Source: Elusimicrobiota bacterium (lineage in GTDB: Bacteria; Elusimicrobiota; Endomicrobiia; Endomicrobiales; Endomicrobiaceae). From it: DNA of 6,263 bases. Every line of letters starts with the position of its first letter. Positions within the stretch are counted from its first letter, which is position 1. The stretch is taken from contig JAITCX010000185.1 in NCBI GenBank assembly GCA_031282945.1, positions 1 through 6,263 on the forward strand, written 5' to 3'. A program made the position numbers and the translations under genes. Below the pieces are notes generated by a model, which saw nothing but the letters and a program-made list of their open reading frames with translations, ran no database searches and was not told the origin of the DNA. This document shows positions 1 through 5,819 of this stretch, in pieces.

Positions 1-309
1 GAACATTTTTATCATGCAAACTGCATAAGTTTATTTGTAGGAAATGGGATAAGAATACTAGCGGGAGATAAGGGGAAAGTTGGGAATCCCGACATTATAA
101 TTTTTTATAAGAATACAGCGGTGGTATGCGAATTAAAATATGCAAAAGCCATATCGCAAGCGGATAAAAAACTGGAGGAAGCGATAAAACAAATAAGGGA
201 TAAGAAGTATTATGAGAAATATGAACTGGAAGCGGAAAAGATTCTTTTGTTGGGGATTGTATTTATAGATATGGGAGTGGAAGTAAGATGCAGGTTTGAG
301 GAACTTTAG
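1..309 (+). CDS. PD-(D/E)XK nuclease-like domain protein, C-terminal fragment (5' end outside window)
   Basis: The frame is open from base 1 to the TAG at 307-309, giving 102 residues, so the gene begins upstream; the in-frame GTG and ATG near 121-126 would cut the domain in half and are unlikely starts. The fragment resembles the C-terminal PD-(D/E)XK domain (DUF1703 type) that follows an AAA-ATPase-like domain in a large family of host-associated bacterial proteins. Visible signs are an N-terminal FYH segment, a GNPDIII strand with the acidic residue D31 and a VCELKYAK strand giving E44-x-K46, the expected D...ExK metal-binding signature. A helix AIKQIRDKKYYEKY and a final strand LLLGIVF follow, as at the end of this family. 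The ATPase half is not in view, so the full architecture is inferred. The cellular role of the family is poorly defined. It is separated from the downstream operon by 727 bp and is probably unrelated to it. Confidence 0.72.
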   Translation, partial: EHFYHANCISLFVGNGIRILAGDKGKVGNPDIIIFYKNTAVVCELKYAKAISQADKKLEEAIKQIRDKKYYEKYELEAEKILLLGIVFIDMGVEVRCRFEEL

Positions 310-381
310 GGAGATCTCTAAAGATTCCTTTTTTATTTTAAAAGGATTGTTTTTTCTTAAGGGGAGATCTTTAAAAATCCT
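309..381. repeat. Two imperfect direct repeats downstream of the nuclease-like gene
   Basis: The segment at 309-330 (starting GGGAGATCT, then TAAA and a TCC) recurs at 362-381 with two substitutions and a one-base gap. The copies are 53 nt apart, both oriented the same way, and each leads into a T-rich run. The first copy begins on the stop codon's last base. This may be a small local duplication or the remnant of a repeated 3'-end sequence; no function can be assigned. Confidence 0.5.
326..358 (+). terminator. Weak terminator-like hairpin after the nuclease-like gene
   Basis: A 7-bp inverted repeat, TCCTTTT at 326-332 and AAAAGGA at 340-346, is followed by a T-rich stretch at 350-358. It lies 17 nt after the stop codon and could end the upstream transcript. 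The stem has only two G:C pairs, so it would be weak. The arm AAAAGGATT at 340-348 also matches AATCCTTTT at 376-384 perfectly, so an alternative longer-range pairing exists. Confidence 0.35.
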
Positions 382-456
382 TTTTAAAAGATTTAATTTT
401 TATTAATTTTAATTAAGGGAAAAGTTTTTAAAAGGCAAGCGCTTGTTCAAAGAGTT

Positions 457-589
457 GCTACGCGAGAAATTTTTTATGCCGTTTTTGTCTTTGTCGTTGC
501 TGTTGTTTTTGCCGTGTCGTACCCTCGCCCGCGCTCTTTTGGTTTTGCGGCGTAGCGGAGCGTGAGCGCTGCTATGCGAGAAATTTTTT
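457..589. repeat. Dispersed 19-bp direct repeat (457-475 and 571-589)
   Basis: GCTA-C/T-GCGAGAAATTTTTT occurs at 457-475 and again at 571-589 with a single mismatch. The second copy is part of the left arm of the large foldback element at 531-745; the first lies outside it and can pair in the same way with the right arm (695-713). This suggests a partial duplication or two nested copies of related repeat sequence. The perfect 10-bp palindrome CAAGCGCTTG at 436-445 sits just before the first copy. Confidence 0.6.
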
Positions 590-596
590 TCGCCAA

Positions 597-632
597 GAGA
601 GGCTTTGCAAGCTTTAGCTCGCAAAGCCTCTC
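597..632. other. Perfect 12-bp hairpin inside the foldback element
   Basis: GAGAGGCTTTGC at 597-608 pairs perfectly with GCAAAGCCTCTC at 621-632 around a 12-nt loop. No T-run follows on either strand, so it is not a standard intrinsic terminator. It forms one arm of the branched structure predicted for 531-745. Confidence 0.7.
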
Positions 633-642
633 ACCCAGGTGG

Positions 643-671
643 CGTGACAGTATGGAATGCTGTCTGTCACG
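643..671. other. 8-bp hairpin inside the foldback element
   Basis: CGTGACAG at 643-650 pairs perfectly with CTGTCACG at 664-671 around a 13-nt loop. It is the second internal arm of the foldback element, separated from the first by 10 nt. Confidence 0.6.
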
Positions 672-780
672 TGGAAGAGTAGATTTTGCGCGGGGGCGAA
701 AAAAAATTTTCGCAAGCGCGGCGCCGCAAAATCAAAAGGTAGCGCAAAACAAAAATAAAGAAATAAATTAAATAGCGATA

Positions 781-983
781 TTTTTCTGTTTTTCTTTTAT
801 AGAAAAAAGAATTAAGTTGCAGGTGTCGTTGGAAGTTTTTGTTTTTTGTAAAAGAAATTTCTGTCTCTCTTTTCCAAAGAAAGAATTAAGTTTAAAGAGC
901 CGTTAGTTTTTCTGTTTCTCTTTTTTTAAAAAGAGAAAAATGCTTTGCCTTTAGTTTTCTGTTTCTCTTTTTCAAAAGAGAAA
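781..983. repeat. Four related CTGTTTCTCTTTT / AAAAGAGAAA hairpin repeats upstream of the operon
   Basis: Four imperfect copies of a pyrimidine run followed by its purine complement begin near 781, 858, 907 and 955. Copies 3 and 4 are close to identical over about 22 nt beginning TTAG (from 903 and 951, a 48-nt period) and form the best hairpins: 915-925/928-938 (11 bp) and 962-971/974-983 (10 bp), both with very short loops. Copies 1 and 2 form weaker stems (789-795/801-807 and 868-872/876-880) and share an exact 13-nt tail, AAAGAATTAAGTT, at 806-818 and 880-892. All lie in the untranslated region before the ketoreductase gene. They could be local duplications, RNA structures in the operon leader, or remnants of a dispersed repeat. 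No convincing -35/-10 promoter was found in the same stretch. Confidence 0.6.
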
Positions 984-1025
984 TAATTTCTAGCGCTCTG
1001 TTTTACAAAAGCCAGCGCAAAAATT

Positions 1026-1033
1026 GAGGTGGG
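1026..1033 (+). promoter_or_regulatory. Ribosome binding site for the ketoreductase gene
   Basis: GAGGTGGG ends a few bases before the ATG at 1037, giving a strong Shine-Dalgarno match at normal spacing. It supports that start for the first gene of the operon. Confidence 0.75.
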
Positions 1034-1036
1034 AAA

Positions 1037-1762
1037 ATGTCAAATGAAAAAATAGCCCTCGTAACGGGCGCCAGCAAAGGAATTGGCGCTTGCATTGCCA
1101 AAACTTTAGCAAGAGACGGTTTTGATATTTGGCTAAACTATAGAAATGACGATGAAGGCGCAAACGAAGTTAAAAGCGCAGTAGAAGCTTACGGCGCAAA
1201 ATGCACATTATTGAAATTTGACGTTGCAAATTTTAAACAGACAGACGAAGCGCTCTCGCCTCTTTTACAATCGCTGACGCCTTTTGCCATAGTAAATAAT
1301 GCGGGTTTTAGAAAAGATTCGCTTTTATTTTGGATGAAAGAAAGCGATTGGAAAGACGTTATCTCCGTCACATTAGACGGATATTTTAACATTACAAAAA
1401 CAGTTTTGCCTTTTATGGTAAGACGCCGAGAAGGTAGAATAATAAATATTACATCGCTTAGCGCGCATATTGGAGTGCCGGGCCAAGGCAATTATGCGGC
1501 GGCTAAAGCGGGACTTATCGGCGCCACTAAATCTTTAGCTGTGGAAGTTGCAAAGAGAAATATTTTAGTCAATGCCGTCTCGCCGGGATTTATCGGCACG
1601 CAAATGTTGGAGGGACTGCCGATGGATCAAATAATAAAAACTATTCCGCTTGGGCGGGTGGGGAAGCTGGAGGACGTAGCTGAAATGGTCGCATTTTTGG
1701 CATCGCCCAAAGCTGCATATATCACAGGCAAAGTTTTTAGAGTTGACGGGGGGTTAGGCTAG
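1037..1762 (+). CDS. fabG: 3-oxoacyl-[acyl-carrier-protein] reductase, FabG-type SDR
   Basis: Predicted to reduce the beta-keto group of ACP-bound chains with NADPH in the cytoplasm, the first processing step after each condensation. At 241 aa it has normal length for FabG. The Rossmann cofactor motif TGASKGIG is at residues 10-17, the NNAG strand at 87-90, and the catalytic S140, Y153 and K157 lie in the typical NITS...GQGNYAAAKAGLIGATKSLA context. The C-terminal PGFIGTQM and ITGKVFRVDGGL segments are also typical. One oddity: the tetrad Asn, usually found in a VNLxG-like strand, is Thr112 (VTLDG). The start is fixed by a strong ribosome binding site. It is the first gene of the operon and ends 2 nt before the flavoprotein gene. 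Housekeeping FabG and cluster-specific APE ketoreductases (ApeQ type) look alike; context favours the second. Confidence 0.93.
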   Translation: MSNEKIALVTGASKGIGACIAKTLARDGFDIWLNYRNDDEGANEVKSAVEAYGAKCTLLKFDVANFKQTDEALSPLLQSLTPFAIVNNAGFRKDSLLFWMKESDWKDVISVTLDGYFNITKTVLPFMVRRREGRIINITSLSAHIGVPGQGNYAAAKAGLIGATKSLAVEVAKRNILVNAVSPGFIGTQMLEGLPMDQIIKTIPLGRVGKLEDVAEMVAFLASPKAAYITGKVFRVDGGLG

Positions 1763-1764
1763 TA

Positions 1765-3162
1765 ATGAAAAAGTACGATGCTGTTGTGATAGGCAGTGGA
1801 GCGAGCGGGTTGACATCGGCGATTTTGTTTAGCAAAAGAGGTAAAAAAGTTGCGCTCTTAGAACAATCCGATCATCTAGCTCCTCTGCTTTCAGGTTTTG
1901 ATAGGTTGGGCGTGCATTTTGAGACGGGGTTTCATTATTCAGGAATTTTAGGTAAAGACGAAGCGGGCGGTTTTTTATTTGATGAGCTGGGCATTGACGC
2001 GCCGGTGCGGCAATGTCAAAAAGAGGATTATGATGTAGCTTATTTAGTTGATTCAAAGCGCAGCTTTAGAATGCCTTTAGGCGTACAAAATTGGATAGAG
2101 CAATTGAATGAATTTTTCCCGCATGAAAAAGAGGGAATAAAAAAATATTTTGATTTGGTAAAACAAACTATAGATGCAACGCCCTTTTTAAATATTCATA
2201 AACGCCATTATAAAAATGAGGAATTTTTTTATTTTAACGCCGATAAAAAAACGCTAAAAGAAGTGTTGGACGAATGTTTTAAAACTGATGAAATAAAATC
2301 CGCTCTTTCTTTTTCTACAAGTTTATACGGGACGCCCCCAAGCAAAAGTTCATTTTTTTTGCATTGCTGTTGCGGGGCGATAATGTATGAAAGCGCTTGG
2401 AAATTTGTAGGCGGGGCGCGTTCTTTTGTCAATGCTTGTAAAAAAGTTTTAGATAGAAATGGGGTGGACATTTTTTTATCCAGTAAAGTTAATAGAATTT
2501 CGCTTAAACAAGATTTAAAGGTTTTAACTTTAGATAATGGGCAACAGCTGGAATGCGATTTTTGCATTTCTTCAATTCACCCAAAAGAGCTAATAAAAAT
2601 TGCGCCTCCTGAAATTTATAGACAGAGAAATTTAGACAGGATAAAAAATACCGCTGAGACGCCCGGCTTTTTTATTAGCTATGCAATTTCAAAAAACCCT
2701 CAAAAATATAATATTTCAAATTTAGCTTTCTTAAAAAGCGCTGATTTTTTAAATGATCATAAAGATTCAATGTATATAAATTTTTCTGAAAACCTCCCTC
2801 AAGCTGTGCAATTTTCTATGAGGGTAAATTCCAATTCAAAACAATGGGATATGCCGCGGGATGAATATAAAAAAACAAAAGAACAAATGATGCAAAAGAT
2901 TAAATCAATAGTAAATCAATACCGCCCGGATATTTGGGAAAATATGAATTTCGTTGAACAGGCCACCCCTCTTACTATGAAAAGATATACCAACTATTAC
3001 GGCGCTTATGGGATGATGCATTCCAGTAACGATGCCGCAATTATGCCGATAACAAAAATCCCGGGTTTGTTTTTAGTGGGACAGGCGGTAGTTGCGCCGG
3101 GCTTAATTGGGGCGATGATTTCGGCTTTTCTTTTGGATAAAATGTTTGGTTTGAGAAAATAA
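1765..3162 (+). CDS. FAD-dependent oxidoreductase of the CrtI / carotenoid isomerase / retinol saturase family
   Basis: A 465-aa flavoprotein of phytoene-desaturase-like type. Residues 4-33 form the dinucleotide-binding fold (YDAVVIGSGASGLTSAI, with GSGASG at 10-15 and E33 at the end of the second strand). The C-terminal FAD-closing region GLFLVGQAVVAPGLIGA (434-450) and the preceding ATPLTMKRYT...GAYGM block (400-417) are typical of the CrtISO/RetSat branch. Members desaturate, isomerise or saturate conjugated double bonds in lipophilic chains, so in this operon the likely substrate is the polyene or acyl chain made by the neighbouring enzymes; that is inference. A run of three cysteines, C201-C203, in the central domain (LHCCCGAIMYES) is unusual. 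No transmembrane segment is evident apart from hydrophobic C-terminal residues. No carotenoid genes (CrtB, CrtE) are nearby, which argues against a carotenoid role. It lies 2 nt after the FabG stop and 19 nt before the ketosynthase. Confidence 0.85.
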   Translation: MKKYDAVVIGSGASGLTSAILFSKRGKKVALLEQSDHLAPLLSGFDRLGVHFETGFHYSGILGKDEAGGFLFDELGIDAPVRQCQKEDYDVAYLVDSKRSFRMPLGVQNWIEQLNEFFPHEKEGIKKYFDLVKQTIDATPFLNIHKRHYKNEEFFYFNADKKTLKEVLDECFKTDEIKSALSFSTSLYGTPPSKSSFFLHCCCGAIMYESAWKFVGGARSFVNACKKVLDRNGVDIFLSSKVNRISLKQDLKVLTLDNGQQLECDFCISSIHPKELIKIAPPEIYRQRNLDRIKNTAETPGFFISYAISKNPQKYNISNLAFLKSADFLNDHKDSMYINFSENLPQAVQFSMRVNSNSKQWDMPRDEYKKTKEQMMQKIKSIVNQYRPDIWENMNFVEQATPLTMKRYTNYYGAYGMMHSSNDAAIMPITKIPGLFLVGQAVVAPGLIGAMISAFLLDKMFGLRK

Positions 3163-3181
3163 AAAATTAAATGGGAAAATT

Positions 3182-4399
3182 ATGGGAAATGAAAACAGAG
3201 TTGTTATAACGGGATTGGGGGCGGTATCGCCTTTTGGTTTGGGACGGGCTTTGCTTGCCAAAAATATGTTGGAACACAAATCCAGCGTTAAGTTTAATCC
3301 AACGCTTGCCGCTATAAAAGACCTCACCTCGCATGTCAGCTCAACTGTTGAGGAGATAGATTTTTCTTTTATACCGCGGCGTTTCCGCCGCTCAATGTCT
3401 AAAATGTCTTTGTATGCTTATGCGGCGGTAAAAGAGGCTTTAGAGAGCGCAAACATAGAAAAACCTGACGAGAAAACGGCTTTGTTTTTAGGTTCAACAA
3501 TTAGCAGCATGCAAACTTGGGTAGACTTTTCCCAAAAGTATATAAGCGGCGAATTTGACACCGTAAAAACTAGCGTTGTGTTTCAAGTGATGAACAATTC
3601 CCCGCTTGCAAATATTTCTCAAAGTTTTGACCTTAAAGGGCCCGGTTTTGGAAGCAGCACAGCTTGCGCCACTAGTCTTACAAATATCGGGCTTGCATAT
3701 CTTGGCATAAAATCGGGTTTTATCTCTCAAGCGATTGCCGGCGGCACAGATGAGTATCATCCAATAATGACGGTTTGTTTTGCAATTATGAATGCCGCCG
3801 CCTCAAGATATAATTCTCAAGCCGAGCTTGCCTCAAGACCTTTTGATATAAACAGGGACGGCATTGTCTGCGGGGAAGGTTGCGGAATAATAATTTTAGA
3901 ATCGCTGCAATCTGCTCTAAAAAGAAATGCAAAAATTTATGGCGAGATAATTGGTTTTGGCACAAACACAGAGACGGCAAGCATTTCGCATCCGTCAAAA
4001 GAATGTATTGCAAATTGCATGAAATTGGCTTTAGAAAATGCCAAGCTTACGCCATCGGATATAGATTTTGTAAATGCTCATGCCACAAGCACAATTGCGG
4101 GCGACATTGAGGAAGCGCAGGCGGTGGGTGAATTGTTCGGCGGGCAAGTTTTAGTAAATAGTTTAAAAGGCCATATCGGTCATACTATGGCGGCAAGCGG
4201 ATCTCTTGAGTTGATAGCTTGTTTGGATATGCTTGAAAGAGAGGAGTTTGCGCCCACTTTAAATCTTTGCGAGGTAGATCCAAAATGCAGCTGCATAAAT
4301 TTATTTAAAGAAAATAAAAAGGTTAAAGTAAATACATTTATAAAAAACAGTTTTGCGCTTGGCGGCACAAATTGCTGTTTAATTGTAAGGAGATATTGA
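3182..4399 (+). CDS. Beta-ketoacyl-ACP synthase, FabF-type (KAS II-like)
   Basis: A 405-aa condensing enzyme of the thiolase fold, predicted to carry out decarboxylative Claisen condensation of malonyl-ACP with an acyl-ACP. The N-terminal VVITGLGAVSPFG is typical. The complete active site is visible: nucleophile C162 in GSSTACATS, H300 in NAHATST, and K329 with H334 in the NSLKGHIGHTMAASG block. The C-terminal glycine-rich loop reads NSFALGGTN (389-397), where FabF usually has GFGGTN, so the gating Phe is Leu393 here. Length is normal for FabF (about 410 aa). It is therefore an active KS rather than a chain-length factor, which would lack the Cys. The ribosome binding site is modest (GGGA at 3173-3176). 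The gene ends flush against the ACP gene, as in APE-like and type II polyketide clusters. It is not called fabF because context suggests a specialised pathway. Confidence 0.92.
   Translation: MGNENRVVITGLGAVSPFGLGRALLAKNMLEHKSSVKFNPTLAAIKDLTSHVSSTVEEIDFSFIPRRFRRSMSKMSLYAYAAVKEALESANIEKPDEKTALFLGSTISSMQTWVDFSQKYISGEFDTVKTSVVFQVMNNSPLANISQSFDLKGPGFGSSTACATSLTNIGLAYLGIKSGFISQAIAGGTDEYHPIMTVCFAIMNAAASRYNSQAELASRPFDINRDGIVCGEGCGIIILESLQSALKRNAKIYGEIIGFGTNTETASISHPSKECIANCMKLALENAKLTPSDIDFVNAHATSTIAGDIEEAQAVGELFGGQVLVNSLKGHIGHTMAASGSLELIACLDMLEREEFAPTLNLCEVDPKCSCINLFKENKKVKVNTFIKNSFALGGTNCCLIVRRY
4386..4394 (+). promoter_or_regulatory. Strong ribosome binding site for the ACP gene
   Basis: TAAGGAGAT lies within the last codons of the ketosynthase gene, 5-6 nt before the ATG at 4400. 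It is among the best Shine-Dalgarno matches in the window and fits the high protein demand expected for an ACP. Confidence 0.8.
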
Positions 4400-4660
4400 A
4401 TGGAAAAAATGACAAGGCAAGAGATCATTAAAACGGTTAACGATGCATTAATTAAAGAATTTGAGTTAAAGCCGGAACAAATGAAGCCCGAGGCGAATTT
4501 CTTTTCTGATCTGGGTCTGGACAGTCTTGACGCAGTTGATATGGTGATAGTTTTAGAGCAGGCCTTTAAGGCAAAACTTAGAGCCAATTATGAGGTCGGT
4601 AAAATTTTGACTTTAAACGATCTCTATGATTATATAGAGCAATTGATGAATAATGCTTGA
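4400..4660 (+). CDS. Acyl carrier protein
   Basis: An 86-aa acidic four-helix carrier protein. The phosphopantetheine attachment site is S42 in the signature DLGLDSLDAVDMV (residues 37-49), with the usual ANFFSDLG lead-in and a following VLEQAF helix. After modification by a phosphopantetheinyl transferase (not in the window) it would carry the growing chain between the KS, KR and dehydratase. Its length is normal for a discrete ACP. It starts directly after the ketosynthase stop codon and overlaps the acyltransferase gene by 8 nt, so all three are likely translated together. Its place beside a KS and acyltransferase, rather than in a plsX-fabD-fabG-acpP housekeeping order, suggests a pathway-dedicated ACP like ApeE/ApeF of aryl polyene clusters. 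Confidence 0.95.
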   Translation: MEKMTRQEIIKTVNDALIKEFELKPEQMKPEANFFSDLGLDSLDAVDMVIVLEQAFKAKLRANYEVGKILTLNDLYDYIEQLMNNA

Positions 4661-5378
4661 TTTTTTAAAAAGGGTTTACGCTTTTCCATTTGTAGCGGGC
4701 ACTTGGGTTTGGTTGAGTTTAAGCGGAATGTTTGCATACCCATATTTTTATATTACGGGATTTAATCCAAAACAATTGAGATATTTTTTGTATTTTCAAG
4801 GCCGCGTTCTCCAAACGGCAATTTTATTTGCCAGCGCTTTTTATAAGAAAAAAATCAAGAAAGCGCTTCCGTCCCAACCTTCAATTCTCATTGCAAATCA
4901 TCCCTGCACTTATGATACTTTTTTGTTTTTTGATTTCGGCATAAAAGATTTAGTTTGCATTGCAAAGGGCTGGCCGTTTAAGATCCCAATTTACGGTAAT
5001 TTTATAAAAAAGGCGGGATATATAAATACGGATAATGCGACATCCGCCCAAATTATTGAGCAGGTAAAAGAAAGGTTTAAAGAGGGACTGCATGTTGCAA
5101 TTTTTCCTGAGGGGCATCGCAGTTTAACTACCGGCAGATTTCATTTATTAGCTTTTGAAATTTCAATTAAAACTGAAAGTCCCCTAGTTCCTTTTGTCAT
5201 AAAGGGTTTGGGGCAGATGCTTGCGCCGGGCGAGATTTTTGCAAGATGGGCAAAAATTGAATATGTGCAGCTAGATAGCGTCGATTGCAAAAAGTTTAAG
5301 GGTATGCCGGCGGGAAATTTAAGAATGGCGCAATATGTAAAAAATGAAATTATTAAAGAATTAGAGAGGGAAAATTAA
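4653..5378 (+). CDS. PlsC-like 1-acyl-glycerol-3-phosphate acyltransferase family protein
   Basis: A 241-aa membrane-associated acyltransferase that would transfer an acyl group from ACP or CoA to a lipid or glycan hydroxyl. The catalytic H(x4)D motif is H83-D88 (NHPCTYD), and the acceptor-phosphate motif FPEGHRS is at 151-157, matching FPEGTRS of PlsC. A hydrophobic N-terminal stretch (about residues 9-33, with many aromatics) is a probable membrane anchor. Length is typical of the family. Such proteins recur in aryl polyene clusters, where they are thought to attach the polyene to its lipid anchor; the acceptor here is unknown. The start ATG overlaps the end of the ACP gene by 8 nt, with no strong ribosome binding site of its own, so translation is probably coupled. 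It could alternatively be an ordinary phospholipid acyltransferase, but its setting argues against that. Confidence 0.88.
   Translation: MLDFLKRVYAFPFVAGTWVWLSLSGMFAYPYFYITGFNPKQLRYFLYFQGRVLQTAILFASAFYKKKIKKALPSQPSILIANHPCTYDTFLFFDFGIKDLVCIAKGWPFKIPIYGNFIKKAGYINTDNATSAQIIEQVKERFKEGLHVAIFPEGHRSLTTGRFHLLAFEISIKTESPLVPFVIKGLGQMLAPGEIFARWAKIEYVQLDSVDCKKFKGMPAGNLRMAQYVKNEIIKELEREN
5364..5370 (+). promoter_or_regulatory. Ribosome binding site deciding a GTG start
   Basis: GAGAGGG ends 8 nt before the GTG at 5379, which follows directly on the acyltransferase TAA. It supports GTG as the true start of the hot-dog protein; the next in-frame ATG, Met16, comes after the conserved region has nearly begun. 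Confidence 0.65.
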
Positions 5379-5819
5379 GTGGCTAGCCAAAAAGATTATG
5401 ATAAATTTGATTTAGAAAAGAATATGGTGCATAAGCGGCCGATGCTGCTTGTAGACAAACTTTTAAATGAAACGGAAACGACAGGGCGTACATTTTTTGC
5501 AATTAAACCAGATTGTATTTTTTTAGATAAAAATGGAGTTCTCATGCCTAGCGCTTTTGTGGAAATTGCCGCTCAATCTTTTGCCGCCACCGATATCTTT
5601 CAAAAGAAAATGAAATTTAAAAAGCACAGCAATGGATTTCTTACAGCCGCGCGCGACTTTATTTTTTTTCAAGAGGCTAGGGTCTATGATGAAATAATTT
5701 GCGATGTAATTCAAATGGATACTTTTGAAAAACTGCATTTATTGAGCGCTGAGTTAAAATGTGCAAAAACTTTAAAACTTTTTGCAAAAGGTGAGATAAG
5801 AATTTATGAAATTGATTAA
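5379..5819 (+). CDS. FabZ/ApeP-like hot-dog fold 3-hydroxyacyl-ACP dehydratase homologue
   Basis: A 146-aa single hot-dog protein, close to the usual 140-155 aa of FabZ-like dehydratases. The N-terminal VHKRPMLLVDKLL (17-29) matches the PHRxPxLLVDRV motif of the family, and the central helix MPSAFVEIAAQSFAA (56-70) carries E62 and Q66 in the positions expected for the catalytic-helix Glu and following Gln. However, the HFPG motif that supplies FabZ's catalytic His is absent: the corresponding stretch reads CIFLDKNGV (46-54), with no His. The protein may use another residue, act with a partner, or be a non-catalytic subunit. It resembles the divergent dehydratases of aryl polyene clusters (ApeP type) more than housekeeping FabZ. 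It starts with GTG right after the acyltransferase stop and overlaps the LolA-like gene by 14 nt. Confidence 0.75.
   Translation: MASQKDYDKFDLEKNMVHKRPMLLVDKLLNETETTGRTFFAIKPDCIFLDKNGVLMPSAFVEIAAQSFAATDIFQKKMKFKKHSNGFLTAARDFIFFQEARVYDEIICDVIQMDTFEKLHLLSAELKCAKTLKLFAKGEIRIYEID
5787..5795 (+). promoter_or_regulatory. Ribosome binding site for the LolA-like gene
   Basis: AAAGGTGAG lies inside the end of the hot-dog gene, 10 nt before the ATG at 5806. It favours 5806 over the in-frame ATG at 5821, which has no purine-rich site at suitable spacing. Confidence 0.6.

Larger units (their letters stand above)
531..745. repeat. GC-rich foldback element, about 215 bp, MITE-like or structured RNA
   Basis: The two ends of this segment are long inverted repeats. 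Pairing from the outside in: 531-535 with 741-745 (5 bp); 536-552 with 722-738 (17 bp, one G:T); 566-570 with 715-719 (5 bp); 576-594 with 695-713 (18 of 19, one G:T). The enclosed 100 nt carry two more perfect hairpins, 597-608/621-632 (12 bp) and 643-650/664-671 (8 bp), giving a branched fold. The block is clearly GC-richer than the AT-rich sequence on either side. No transposase and no clear target-site duplication is seen at the ends. A 69-codon open frame (562-771) crosses it, but its arginine- and serine-rich product looks like translated repeat and is not called a gene. It could be a non-autonomous palindromic mobile element or a noncoding RNA; the sequence alone does not decide. Confidence 0.6.

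Noticed and set aside
1..309. The nuclease-like gene as part of a defence or toxin system linked to the operon
   Set aside because: Only the C-terminal domain is visible, no partner gene is present, and 727 bp of repeat-rich sequence separate it from the operon.
409..624. A 71-codon open frame on the - strand
   Set aside because: It overlaps repeat sequence, its product is low-complexity and Lys/Arg/Ser/Asn-rich, and no family resemblance is seen.
597..632. The 12-bp hairpin as an intrinsic terminator
   Set aside because: No T-run follows the stem on either strand, and it sits within a larger foldback structure rather than after a gene.
562..771. A 69-codon open frame on the + strand in the intergenic region
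   Set aside because: It runs through the arms and hairpins of the foldback element, has no good ribosome binding site, and its Arg/Ser-rich product shows no recognisable domain.
781..983. The four repeats as a CRISPR array
   Set aside because: The copies are unequal, irregularly spaced (about 77, 49 and 48 nt) and low in complexity, lack unique spacers of constant length, and have no cas genes nearby.
945..1036. A sigma-70 promoter directly before the ketoreductase gene
   Set aside because: TTGCCT at 945-950 and TTTACA at 1002-1007 look like -35 boxes, but neither has a -10 box at proper spacing, so no promoter is claimed.
4285..4296. The 12-bp palindrome ATGCAGCTGCAT as an operator
   Set aside because: It lies inside the ketosynthase coding sequence, far from any gene start, and is explained by codon content.
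4180..4587. A 135-codon open frame on the - strand
   Set aside because: It lies opposite the well-supported ketosynthase and ACP genes and has no recognisable motif; the same applies to the other antisense frames across the operon.
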